A program made the position numbers and the translations under genes. Positions 45,155 through 53,331 of a stretch of DNA of 64,000 nucleotides are shown piece by piece. The notes under the pieces were generated by a model. It saw nothing but the letters and a program-made list of their open reading frames with translations. It ran no database searches and was not told where the DNA came from. Position 1 is the stretch's first letter. Every line of letters starts with the position of its first letter. This stretch comes from Paenibacillus sp. Root444D2 (GTDB lineage: Bacteria > Bacillota > Bacilli > Paenibacillales > NBRC-103111). The stretch spans positions 62,241 through 126,240 of the forward strand of contig NZ_LMEO01000051.1 in NCBI RefSeq assembly GCF_001426375.1. The letters are read 5' to 3'.

Positions 45155-46576
45155 ATGAAAGAAAATTATATTCAGCAGGTCCAGCTCCCATCGGGAGTTG
45201 TGCATGTATACGCAGGAACTGAGTTGTTTAAAGCTTTAGATTATCAAGTTTTTCAAATGGCCAATAACAATTTGCAGATTCCTAATCAAGTGTATATGAG
45301 CTATACGCCTGACGTACATGTGGGAGTTGGCACTTGCATTGGGACGACAGCAGTTTGGAATACGAATGACGGATATGTATCTCCATCCATTGTTGGTAGC
45401 GATATTGGCTGTGGGATGAGGGTACATATGACGAATTTGCATAAGGATGAGCTGAAGGATGTGAAGCTTCGCCGCAAGCTTGTGAAAACGATCGAGAAGT
45501 ATTTACCCGTTGAAGATCACGCACGTGGGCATTTCTCGGACATCCGATTGGAAAACATCGTCACCAAAGGACTGCATGGACTTCCAAAGAAGTATATTCC
45601 CGATGGCTACACGCCTAGGAAGGCGACTTCGCTTACACATGTAGAAAGCAGCAAATTTACGATGGATGAAAATGCATTGAATCGATTTCCGAGCCATGTT
45701 TGGCATCGGTCACACCGCCAGCTTGGGACGCTTGGGAATGGGAACCATTTTGCGGAGATTCAGTCGATAGAGATTGCGGAAGAGAACCGTGAGGTGGCTG
45801 AAGCATGGGGACTATTTGATGGTCAAGTGGTCATTATGATTCACTCGGGCTCGCGTGCATGGGGTGGCTCTGTGAGTCAATATTGCAGCAGTGATATGTT
45901 GAAGGTGATGAGGATGAACGGATTAGGGACGGCTGATCCTAAGCTGTTATTTGCACCTTTAGATCATCCGGCGGCCCAGACCTATGTAAATTTGATGTAT
46001 TCGGCGCTTAATTATGCTGTTGTAAATCGTCACCTCATTGCGTATGCCATTCGGGAGGCTGGCAAAGATGTGTTTGGGTCGAAGTTTGAAATGACCACCT
46101 TGTACGATCTTATGCATAACTATGCATGGGAGGAAGAGCATGAAGGGCAGCCCTATTTTGTTCATCGAAAAGGGGCGACGAGGTCGCTTCCGGCAGGCCA
46201 TCCAAGCAATCCGCTGCCTTATCTAAACACGGGTCACCCTGCATTGATTCCAGGTTCAATGGGGACGGCTTCCTACATTATGGTAGGAGCTCAGGGTGGC
46301 AAAGCTAACTTTCATTCCATCTGTCATGGAGCAGGACGAATTCGCTCGCGTAGCGCGACGAAAAGATTGATAACGCTAAATGAATTTGCTTCTTCCCTGC
46401 GAGTAGGTACGGATGAGGAAATTGTCGTAAACCAAAGATCGTTAGAGTCGATTCTAGATGAATCGCCTCAGGCTTACAAAGATGTAGATCAAATTATTGA
46501 GAGTGTCGTCGGAGCGGGATTGGCAGAAGTTGTAGCCAAATGCAAACCTATGGCGGCAGTAAAAGGTGCCAAATGA
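45155..46576 (+). CDS. rtcB: RtcB-family RNA ligase, copy 2
   Basis: A 473-residue RtcB paralogue of the gene at 41662, alignable along its full length with roughly half the residues identical. Active-site elements kept: SYTPDVHVGVGTCIG, GSDIGCGMRV, GNGNHFAEIQ, HSGSRAWG, and the nucleophile H391 in CHGAGRIRSR. Differences include an extra insertion after KYIPDG and GNGNHF in place of GGGNHF. The start follows GAGGAACAAAACGA; the 3' end overlaps the AAA gene by 4 bases (ATGA). Keeping two intact ligases suggests they differ in RNA substrate or partner. Confidence 0.95.
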   Translation: MKENYIQQVQLPSGVVHVYAGTELFKALDYQVFQMANNNLQIPNQVYMSYTPDVHVGVGTCIGTTAVWNTNDGYVSPSIVGSDIGCGMRVHMTNLHKDELKDVKLRRKLVKTIEKYLPVEDHARGHFSDIRLENIVTKGLHGLPKKYIPDGYTPRKATSLTHVESSKFTMDENALNRFPSHVWHRSHRQLGTLGNGNHFAEIQSIEIAEENREVAEAWGLFDGQVVIMIHSGSRAWGGSVSQYCSSDMLKVMRMNGLGTADPKLLFAPLDHPAAQTYVNLMYSALNYAVVNRHLIAYAIREAGKDVFGSKFEMTTLYDLMHNYAWEEEHEGQPYFVHRKGATRSLPAGHPSNPLPYLNTGHPALIPGSMGTASYIMVGAQGGKANFHSICHGAGRIRSRSATKRLITLNEFASSLRVGTDEEIVVNQRSLESILDESPQAYKDVDQIIESVVGAGLAEVVAKCKPMAAVKGAK

Positions 46577-47883
46577 AACAATTACAAAGCTTGAAAATTA
46601 ATGAAGAATCCGCAGCTGTATCAGCTCCGATTAGGTCTGAAAGCGGCTCGCTTAAAGCATATGGGGACTATGCCTATGTATTAGAACGCATTCAATATGT
46701 GCTGGAAGAGAAATATGGTCACGACTTTGAACCCTATTTGAGTGATGATGGGAAAGAAGAGTATTGGGAGCTGCTTGAACAGGATGTGAAGACAGAGTCT
46801 AGTGATGTGCATTTCGTCACTAGGATCTTCGACCATATGGAATCACGTGCATTCGGAATAGATGAGGAAAGTGATGCTGCGTCTTATCGAACGTTTCGTA
46901 CACTGCGTAATAACGTTTTTGCTTACCCGTCCTGGGGAATCGCTTTAGCTAGAGTACCTATCTTTCGAATGAATGGCGTCGGAGAAGAGGATTTTGTTTT
47001 TGCTGTGGATGATGCGAGTCTGTTGCATTTTCTAGAACACGCTCGGCAGCGGCGAAGAGACTTGGATCGGCGACAAGTGACCGTTTTCACGGATGGGCCT
47101 CATGGAATGGAAAAAGAACTGGCTCCAATTACACGTATGGTCGACCGTGCGGAGGTCATTATGAAGGATGAAGTGAAGACGGATATTTATCGTTCTATCG
47201 ATCAGTTTTTTGCTGAGGATCGTGCCTTTTTCAAAGAATATGAGCTTCCTTACAAAAGAGGCATCCTGCTCTATGGGAAGCCTGGCAATGGAAAAACAAC
47301 GCTCGTCAAATCGATTGCCGGCAGCGTAAAAGCTCCTGTTGCTTATTGGCAAATAACGGAGAACACCGGTAGCGAATCTATCCAAGAGGTATTTCAAGCT
47401 GCAGCTAAAATGGCGCCAATGATTCTTGTTATTGAAGATATCGACGCTATGCCTCAGCGGGCAAGGTCGTACTTTTTAAACATTCTGGATGGTGCGACTT
47501 CCAAAGAAGGTATATTCCTTATTGGGACAACGAATTATCCGGAGCAAATTGATCCGGCACTTATGAACCGGGCAGGGAGATTCGACCGTGCTTATGAAAT
47601 CAAGCTCCCAGACCTAGAGCTGAGACAAATCTATTTGGAGCAAAAGGGGATAGGGAAGCTTCTGAGCGAAGAGTTGATTCGCGTAACGGCGAAGCAAACG
47701 GAAGGGTTTACTTTTGCCCAGTTAAATGAATTGTATGTATCGGCTGCGCTTCAGTGGCATTACGAGCAAAACGTGAATATCGAGAAGCTGGTGAAATCGA
47801 TGAAGTCTGATCTGCACAAAGGGCAGACGATGTCATGGATGAAAGAGGATGCGGATGTGAGGGTTGGGTTTTTGGTTAGTTGA
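46573..47883 (+). CDS. AAA ATPase of the RNA-repair cluster
   Basis: A 436-residue protein with an all-alpha/mixed N-terminal half (1-200) of unknown fold and a classical AAA domain at about 200-410: Walker A GKPGNGKT (235-242), Walker B ILVIEDID (E288, D289), sensor-1 GTTNYPEQ and arginine-finger-like MNRAGRFDRAYE. The domain resembles BCS1/proteasome-type AAA modules. It is translationally coupled to rtcB copy 2. Similar AAA proteins accompany RtcB systems; possible roles are remodelling of RNA-protein complexes, such as stalled ribosomes or tRNA, to give the ligase access. This is inference. Confidence 0.85.
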   Translation: MKQLQSLKINEESAAVSAPIRSESGSLKAYGDYAYVLERIQYVLEEKYGHDFEPYLSDDGKEEYWELLEQDVKTESSDVHFVTRIFDHMESRAFGIDEESDAASYRTFRTLRNNVFAYPSWGIALARVPIFRMNGVGEEDFVFAVDDASLLHFLEHARQRRRDLDRRQVTVFTDGPHGMEKELAPITRMVDRAEVIMKDEVKTDIYRSIDQFFAEDRAFFKEYELPYKRGILLYGKPGNGKTTLVKSIAGSVKAPVAYWQITENTGSESIQEVFQAAAKMAPMILVIEDIDAMPQRARSYFLNILDGATSKEGIFLIGTTNYPEQIDPALMNRAGRFDRAYEIKLPDLELRQIYLEQKGIGKLLSEELIRVTAKQTEGFTFAQLNELYVSAALQWHYEQNVNIEKLVKSMKSDLHKGQTMSWMKEDADVRVGFLVS

Positions 47884-47928
47884 GAAATGTGATAACAAAT
47901 ATGAATTAGATTTTAGGACGTGATTGAC

Positions 47929-48507
47929 ATGTTACCTGATAAAGTACAAATCCAATTAAGTAAGTTTATGAGTAAAATACTTCGGCACTCACCAGAAGAG
48001 TTCGGACTTAGCATCGATCCTATTGATGGTTCATGTGCGATTGCTGATTTAATAGAAGTTCTTCGTGTACAAACGAAGTGGTCAGAGATTAGAGTGAGCA
48101 ATATTGAAGAAGTTGTAGCGCGCTGTGAAAAGCAGCGTTTTGAAATTAACGGCGATCGGATTCGGGCCAGATATGGACATAGCCATGATAAAGTCAGCTA
48201 TCCAATGGCTGTGACTCCTAATGTGCTCTACCATGGCACGAATGTGCAGGTTGCCCCTGTGATTTTAAAACAGGGGCTGCGTCCCATGAAGCGTCAATAT
48301 GTCCATTTGTCCGAAGGGCTCCATTTTGCAATTCTTGCTGGTCAACGAAGAGGGAAATTAGTTATTTTAGCCATTGATACGGAGAAGGCTTCCCAAGCTG
48401 GAGTAGTCTTCTACTACGCGGGCAATGAAGTATGGCTTGCAGACATAGTTCCTGCTGAGTTTTGCAGCGTTTATGGGGACGAAAAGGAAGGACAGGTAGA
48501 TGGATAA
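47929..48507 (+). CDS. kptA: RNA 2'-phosphotransferase KptA/Tpt1
   Basis: A 192-residue Tpt1/KptA enzyme, which removes an internal or terminal RNA 2'-phosphate using NAD+, forming ADP-ribose 1'',2''-cyclic phosphate. N-terminal winged helix with KILRHSPEEFGL (R19, H20) and RIRARYGHS; C-terminal ART-like fold with YHGT (101-104), HLSEG and GQRRGK (R140/R141). The expected Arg-His-Arg-Arg catalytic set appears complete. ATG 47929 is eight bases after AGGACG. It overlaps the next gene by 8 bases. KptA has no housekeeping role in most bacteria; here it completes an RNA-healing set. Confidence 0.93.
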   Translation: MLPDKVQIQLSKFMSKILRHSPEEFGLSIDPIDGSCAIADLIEVLRVQTKWSEIRVSNIEEVVARCEKQRFEINGDRIRARYGHSHDKVSYPMAVTPNVLYHGTNVQVAPVILKQGLRPMKRQYVHLSEGLHFAILAGQRRGKLVILAIDTEKASQAGVVFYYAGNEVWLADIVPAEFCSVYGDEKEGQVDG

Positions 48508-49303
48508 TCAACTCATTGATATTGGAGTTAATTTGATGCATCGTTCTTTTGATCAGGACCGCGACGAGGTGGTTGCGAAGGCATTAGCAGCGGGAGTGTC
48601 TCCACTCCTTTTGACTGGCACAAGCGTGAGAAACAGCGAGGGAGCTGCGCGTTGCTCCAATAAATTTCCGGGGAAATTATTTTCAACGGCTGGGATTCAT
48701 CCGCACGATACACGCAATTGTACGACGCATATCATTGATAAGCTGCGTCAACTAGCGAAGCTGCCTCAAGTCGTGGCCATTGGTGAATGCGGACTGGATT
48801 ATAACCGTGACTTTTCACCACGCGATGTGCAGCGTAAATGGTTTGAGGAACAGATTCAGCTTGCCTGCGAGCTGGAAATGCCGCTTTTCCTACATGAGCG
48901 AGAAGCCCATTATGATTTCGTTCGCATAATAAAGCCTTATATTGGCTCAATGAAGGTAGTGGTCCATTGTTTTACAGGGTCCCTGCATGAGCTTCAAGTC
49001 TATCTGCAGCTAGGATTTTATATCGGAATCACAGGCTGGATCTGTGACGAACGTAGAGGTAAACACCTGCGTGAGCTTGTGAAGCATATACCTCTAGATC
49101 GTTTAATGCTAGAAACCGATGCCCCATTCCTTACACCGCGGGATTTACCCTCAAAGCCGCAGGGTGGCCGGAATGAGCCAGCTTTTCTACCACACATCGC
49201 AACGACAGTTGCTTCATGCCTTGGTATAACTGTTGAGGTAGTTGCCGAATCAACGACGCGGACAACAAAGGATTTTTTTGGATTAAACGAACGCAATATG
49301 TGA
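48500..49303 (+). CDS. TatD-family metal-dependent hydrolase
   Basis: A 267-residue TatD-type TIM-barrel nuclease. Recognisable motifs: LIDIGVNLMH at the N-terminus, STAGIHPHDT, AIGECGLDYNRD, LFLHEREAH, VVHCFTGS and the final LETDAPFLTPRD. The opening IDIGVNL resembles E. coli TatD proper more than YcfH/YjjV. TatD enzymes are 3'-5' exonucleases on single-stranded DNA and RNA. Translational overlap with kptA places it within the RNA-repair operon, where trimming of damaged 3' ends would be logical. Last gene of the set. Confidence 0.9.
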   Translation: MDNQLIDIGVNLMHRSFDQDRDEVVAKALAAGVSPLLLTGTSVRNSEGAARCSNKFPGKLFSTAGIHPHDTRNCTTHIIDKLRQLAKLPQVVAIGECGLDYNRDFSPRDVQRKWFEEQIQLACELEMPLFLHEREAHYDFVRIIKPYIGSMKVVVHCFTGSLHELQVYLQLGFYIGITGWICDERRGKHLRELVKHIPLDRLMLETDAPFLTPRDLPSKPQGGRNEPAFLPHIATTVASCLGITVEVVAESTTRTTKDFFGLNERNM

Positions 49304-49550
49304 GGATTTCCTCTTTGGCTTCAACCTCCTAGACGTTTAGGTTTTAGGTGGTACAAATAGTCAAAGGGGATTTCCTCTTTTTTTGATTATATTACACGCC
49401 AGAAAGTATACGATTTCGGCATTCCGAAAGCCACTTCCATATTTGCAAATAAACCTTCTTCTTGGCATGGTCGCTCATCTTTGAAAGTCCCCGATAGAGA
49501 GGTTACCCTCTAAAGGTAAGATAAGTCATTATATCCGCGCCGTGTGCAAC

Positions 49551-49886
49551 CTGTAACGATGTTTTACATCGTTACAGATGGCTCGCCGTGGCCGTCGCGC
49601 GCTGTAACGATGTTTTTCATCGTTACAGATGGCTCGCCGAGTCTGTCGCACGCTGTAACGATGTTTTTCATCGTTACAGATGGCTCGCCGTGTCCGTCAC
49701 GCGCTGTAACGATGTTTTTCATCGTTACGGATGGCTTGCCGTGTCCGTCACGCGCTGTAACGATGTTTTTCATCGTTACGGATGGCTTGCCGTGTCAGTC
49801 GCGCGCTGTAACGATGTTTTTCATCGTTACAGATGGCTCGCCGAGTCTGTCGCGCGCTGTAACGATGTTTTTTTTCATCGTTACAG
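49551..49886. repeat. Seven-unit, 51-bp tandem array of perfect hairpins
   Basis: Units begin at 49551, 49602, 49653, 49704, 49755, 49806 and 49857, exactly 51 bp apart. Each has 11-base arms CTGTAACGATG and CATCGTTACAG around a T5 loop, then an ATGGCTCGCCG-like linker rich in GC. Unit 1 has loop TTTTA; unit 7 has T8 and lacks the linker. Units 4 and 5 carry GTTACGG in the right arm, which keeps pairing as a G-T wobble. Because 51 is a multiple of three, open frames run across it on both strands; these are by-products. The wider spacer (49304-50052) has no other gene; a weak hairpin with T5 lies at 49915-49937. Confidence 0.92.
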
Positions 49887-50052
49887 ATTGTTCAGTGGGG
49901 GCTGTTAATCGAAAGACTTGCCTAATGGCCAAGTTTTTCTTGTTTTTCTACTCCTTCGTTCTATTCGCAACTGAAATTCCATACCCATGAAAAAGGAAAA
50001 ATTAGGAATTGTGTGGAAACTGTTTGTATAACCAAGTTATGAGGGGTACAAG

Positions 50053-51492
50053 ATGAATTATTTAACGGAGTCGTATGTAGATAGTTTGGCGCTTAACAGC
50101 AGTGCGATCAAGAATGGCAAGGATTTGGTGAAGAAAAATAGTTTTCCGCTGCTCTGTCAGTCGGAGGACGAAACGATCATTTTTGGGGAGTGTAAAGGTA
50201 GCGGAAAAGACCCGTATCGATGTTCGGTCGATGTGGCGAAAGAGGGGAATCCCGTATTCCGCTGTTCTTGTCCGAGCCGTCAGTTTCCGTGCAAACATAA
50301 TCTCGGTTTAATGTATGCCTACACGTCAGGCAAGACGTTCATCACTGCACCTGTGCCACAAGATATTGTGGATAAAAGGGAAAAGGCGGAGAAGCGGGAA
50401 GAGAAGAAGAAAGAACCTGTCGACCCGGATGCTCCAGCAGTTAAGCGCAAGACGAACAAGTCAGCATTAATGAAGAAAATAGCTGCACAGCTGGAAGGGA
50501 TCAGCATTGCTGAGAAGCTTATCTTGCAGCTTGTACAGTCAGGGCTAGGAAGCCTGGACAAAAAGGCGCTGCAAACTGCTGATGAGCAGGCAAAACAACT
50601 TGGCAACTATTATATCCCGGGGATCCAAAAGGCACTTCGTGATTTGACGCTTCAGTTAAGAGCAGAGGAAGATCGGGAGACCGTGTATACCAACGTGATT
50701 GAGCAGCTTACCACACTGCAAGCATTGATCAAGAAAAGCAGAGAATACCTCAACAGCAGATTGGAAAATCCAGATCATCCTATGGATACGGAATCAACGT
50801 TGGAAGAATGGATTGGGCATGCCTGGCAAATTGCAGAACTGAGGGAGTATGGTCGCGCTCGCAGCGAGTCCTCGGAATTGCTGCAGTTGTCGTTCCGATC
50901 CTATACGGATCAGGCGAGGGGCGAGTTCATAGATGAAGGGTACTGGTCGGACCTGCAAAATGGACAGATCCATTTTACAAGAACATATCGGCCATTCCGT
51001 GCAGCGAAATACATACGTGAAGAGGATTCTATGTTTCAAGTCGTCGAAGCGAAGGAACTTGCGCAATACCCCGGGGAGCTTAACACGAGGGTTCGTTGGG
51101 AGGAAGCGATGTTCCGCGAAGCCGACTCACAAGATTTTCAGAAAATCCGTGCTTCAGCTCACAAGTCATTCCCAGAAATCATTAAACAAGTGAAGAATCA
51201 GATTAAAAACCCGCTTTCGGACAAGCGCCCTGTCGTACTGCTGCAATTTGCTGAGATCAAGAAGACGGAAACTTCCTTTGTACTCTTAGATGAACAAGGT
51301 AAGCAGCTTCCACTTGCAGACATTCCATATCTCAGCGAGCCTACGACTCATTTGCTGCCTATGTTGAATAAGACGTACTTACAGAATCAGGCTCTTCTGG
51401 TTATGTTCGAACACAATTGGAAGCATAACAGGCTTGAGGCGCAGCCTTTAAGCATCGTAACGACAAATGAAGTCGTTCGCTTGCTGTATTGA
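50053..51492 (+). CDS. SWIM zinc-finger protein (YehQ-like)
   Basis: A 479-residue protein with a SWIM zinc finger near residue 75, CSCPSRQFPCKH (CxC-x6-CxH). A Lys/Glu-rich linker at 100-130 (EKAEKREEKKKEPVD) and a long helical region follow. SWIM domains bind nucleic acid or protein partners. It is the first gene of a five-gene cluster (SWIM, HEAT, MoxR, DUF5682, VWA) whose members correspond to E. coli yehQ, yehL, yehM and yehP plus a HEAT protein. Start ATG after GAGGGGTACAAG. Function of the cluster is not established. Confidence 0.88.
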   Translation: MNYLTESYVDSLALNSSAIKNGKDLVKKNSFPLLCQSEDETIIFGECKGSGKDPYRCSVDVAKEGNPVFRCSCPSRQFPCKHNLGLMYAYTSGKTFITAPVPQDIVDKREKAEKREEKKKEPVDPDAPAVKRKTNKSALMKKIAAQLEGISIAEKLILQLVQSGLGSLDKKALQTADEQAKQLGNYYIPGIQKALRDLTLQLRAEEDRETVYTNVIEQLTTLQALIKKSREYLNSRLENPDHPMDTESTLEEWIGHAWQIAELREYGRARSESSELLQLSFRSYTDQARGEFIDEGYWSDLQNGQIHFTRTYRPFRAAKYIREEDSMFQVVEAKELAQYPGELNTRVRWEEAMFREADSQDFQKIRASAHKSFPEIIKQVKNQIKNPLSDKRPVVLLQFAEIKKTETSFVLLDEQGKQLPLADIPYLSEPTTHLLPMLNKTYLQNQALLVMFEHNWKHNRLEAQPLSIVTTNEVVRLLY

Positions 51493-51516
51493 CGAATAGA
51501 ATTAGGAGACGAACCC

Positions 51517-53331
51517 ATGAGTATAGATCTATTGTTTGAGCTGCAGCATGAGGTGCGGCGTTTGTTTATAGCAGGTAGCGGGATGGCGGCAGGCGATTTA
51601 CGTTTGCAGAAAATGCTTCCCCAACTTCAGAAGCTTGGCGAGTCAGCGCCGGTGTTTAACCGAATGGCTCAGGCGGTTAGTCAAGTTCTTGAGGCGGAGA
51701 CGAGTGGCTCAGCGAGCAGACTTTTAGAGTTAGGAACAATCTTGAATTCCGTGCTGTACACGCAAGGGAAAACGGAGACGAAAGAGGAACTCGTACCTGT
51801 GGAAGGAACGGGAGTGAAACTTTCGACGTCAATCCCGTACCGCAAGCTGCATCCACTGATTGAGGCATTGACGCAAAAAGGTCAGGGTCGAATGGAGCAG
51901 ATTCGTCAAGGGTACGACGATGGGTTGTTTCATGATTTCCGCGTCATACCTGCTGCTGTTTCTGCGTTAGAGGATAGTTATGTAGAAATACCCGATTTTC
52001 TTCATCGAAAGGTGCTGCCCGAACTCGGAATAGAGGCTCTCCCCGCGCTTCTGCAGCAATTTAAGCTAGATGGCGGGAAAGGTGACGCCCGCAGATTGGA
52101 GCTAATCCATGATTTGCTTGCCCTATCTGCCTTAGATCTCCTTCTTCAAGCAGCTAAACAGGGTTCTACGGAAGTCCGTTCCACGGCGATTGAGCTTCTG
52201 GGCGATTATCCTGAGCAAGAGGATTTTATTCTAGAGCAAGCTGATGATAAGAAAAAAGAGATACGCAGAGCCGCCTTATTCGCCTTATCTCGTCTTGGAA
52301 CGGAGCAAGCCATCGCTCGCCTTTACAAGGCACTGGGTTCGAAGGATCAGGATCTTGCCATTGAGCCGATTCAATTATGCAAGGCCAACGATTTGACTCT
52401 CAGTGTCATCGGGCATGCGGAAAGCGTGTTGGAGCGAATCGTTCAACGTACAAACGTGGAAGATTCCGCACAACAGTTGTTGGCGGACATCCGCAGCTTA
52501 CAAGGCAAAAGAGTACCGGAAGTCGTGGATTTCCTAGAAAAATTGCTGTCTACGACTAGTTTTATTGTTCCCGAAACGGAAGCCGTACAGGATGCTGCCG
52601 CTGATCTTCTATTGCAATTAGATCTGCCTGAGGCAGACCGTTTTGCTGTTACTTTACATGAGGTGTACAATCGCAAATTTATTGCTTACAGCTTTAGAGC
52701 GGCCATCAAGATTCTTCCTCCAGAAGACGTCTACGAACGCTTTTGCCATGATCTTAAGGATAAAAAGCAGCCGGCGGCTAAGGATTTATTGCGAGGATTG
52801 TATGAAGTGACACCGACGCTGCTATACCAAGCAGATGAACCCAATGAGGTTGCTTCAGCAAAACTTACAACATGGGATTCAAGATGGGTGCATCTGTTTG
52901 TGAAATTGGACGAGGAAGAGCTCGTGTGTAGATTTGCTCAAGACCCGGACCCGAAAGTCACGGCTTATCTAGTCAAAAAATGCGAAGAGCTGCATAATTT
53001 TAACCGAAATAAAACAGCTAATATGTTGTTGATTCTCTTCAGCCAAAACTATCCGGATGCGCCAAGGCTTCTCATGGATATATTGGAAAAAGGCGGAGCC
53101 AAGCAGTTCTATTATTTGGATCGAGTCCAGCTTACGTTGCTTTCATTACTGCCAAAGTCTTATGCAGAGAGATTGCAGCTATTCGCAGAAGGGCTATCCT
53201 ATCAAGGCATGAAAAATCAACTGCTAGAAATCGCGGAAACAATAGCTGCGAAGCCGGAACAAAACGAACGCTCAGATAACGAAGAGAAGGGACAGGGATT
53301 ATGGGGATGGATCAAAAGCAAGATGTCGTAA
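51517..53331 (+). CDS. HEAT-repeat protein of the MoxR-VWA cluster
   Basis: A 604-residue, mainly helical protein. HEAT-like repeats are evident at about 190-330 (for example STEVRSTAIELLGDYPEQEDF and KKEIRRAALFALSRLGTEQA) and more weakly up to 520. No enzymatic motif. The ribosome binding site TTAGGAGACG precedes ATG 51517, and the 3' end overlaps the MoxR gene by 31 bases. In related clusters of Actinobacteria this slot is held by a DUF5691-type protein; I infer an equivalent scaffold. Confidence 0.8.
   Translation: MSIDLLFELQHEVRRLFIAGSGMAAGDLRLQKMLPQLQKLGESAPVFNRMAQAVSQVLEAETSGSASRLLELGTILNSVLYTQGKTETKEELVPVEGTGVKLSTSIPYRKLHPLIEALTQKGQGRMEQIRQGYDDGLFHDFRVIPAAVSALEDSYVEIPDFLHRKVLPELGIEALPALLQQFKLDGGKGDARRLELIHDLLALSALDLLLQAAKQGSTEVRSTAIELLGDYPEQEDFILEQADDKKKEIRRAALFALSRLGTEQAIARLYKALGSKDQDLAIEPIQLCKANDLTLSVIGHAESVLERIVQRTNVEDSAQQLLADIRSLQGKRVPEVVDFLEKLLSTTSFIVPETEAVQDAAADLLLQLDLPEADRFAVTLHEVYNRKFIAYSFRAAIKILPPEDVYERFCHDLKDKKQPAAKDLLRGLYEVTPTLLYQADEPNEVASAKLTTWDSRWVHLFVKLDEEELVCRFAQDPDPKVTAYLVKKCEELHNFNRNKTANMLLILFSQNYPDAPRLLMDILEKGGAKQFYYLDRVQLTLLSLLPKSYAERLQLFAEGLSYQGMKNQLLEIAETIAAKPEQNERSDNEEKGQGLWGWIKSKMS

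Noticed and set aside
49310-49385. Terminator after the tatD-family gene
   Set aside because: GGATTTCCTCTTT occurs twice as a direct repeat and ends in a T-run, but the only stem has a two-base loop; not convincing as a terminator.
49551-49886. CRISPR array
   Set aside because: Regular repeats with a hairpin suggest CRISPR at first sight, but the stretches between hairpins are nearly identical instead of unique spacers, the unit is only 51 bp in total, and no cas gene is nearby.
49544-49990. Repeat protein with 17-residue units (reading AVTMFFIVTDGSP)
   Set aside because: Open frames exist on both strands only because the DNA unit is 51 bp; no ribosome binding site or signal peptide, and DNA-level palindromes explain the pattern.
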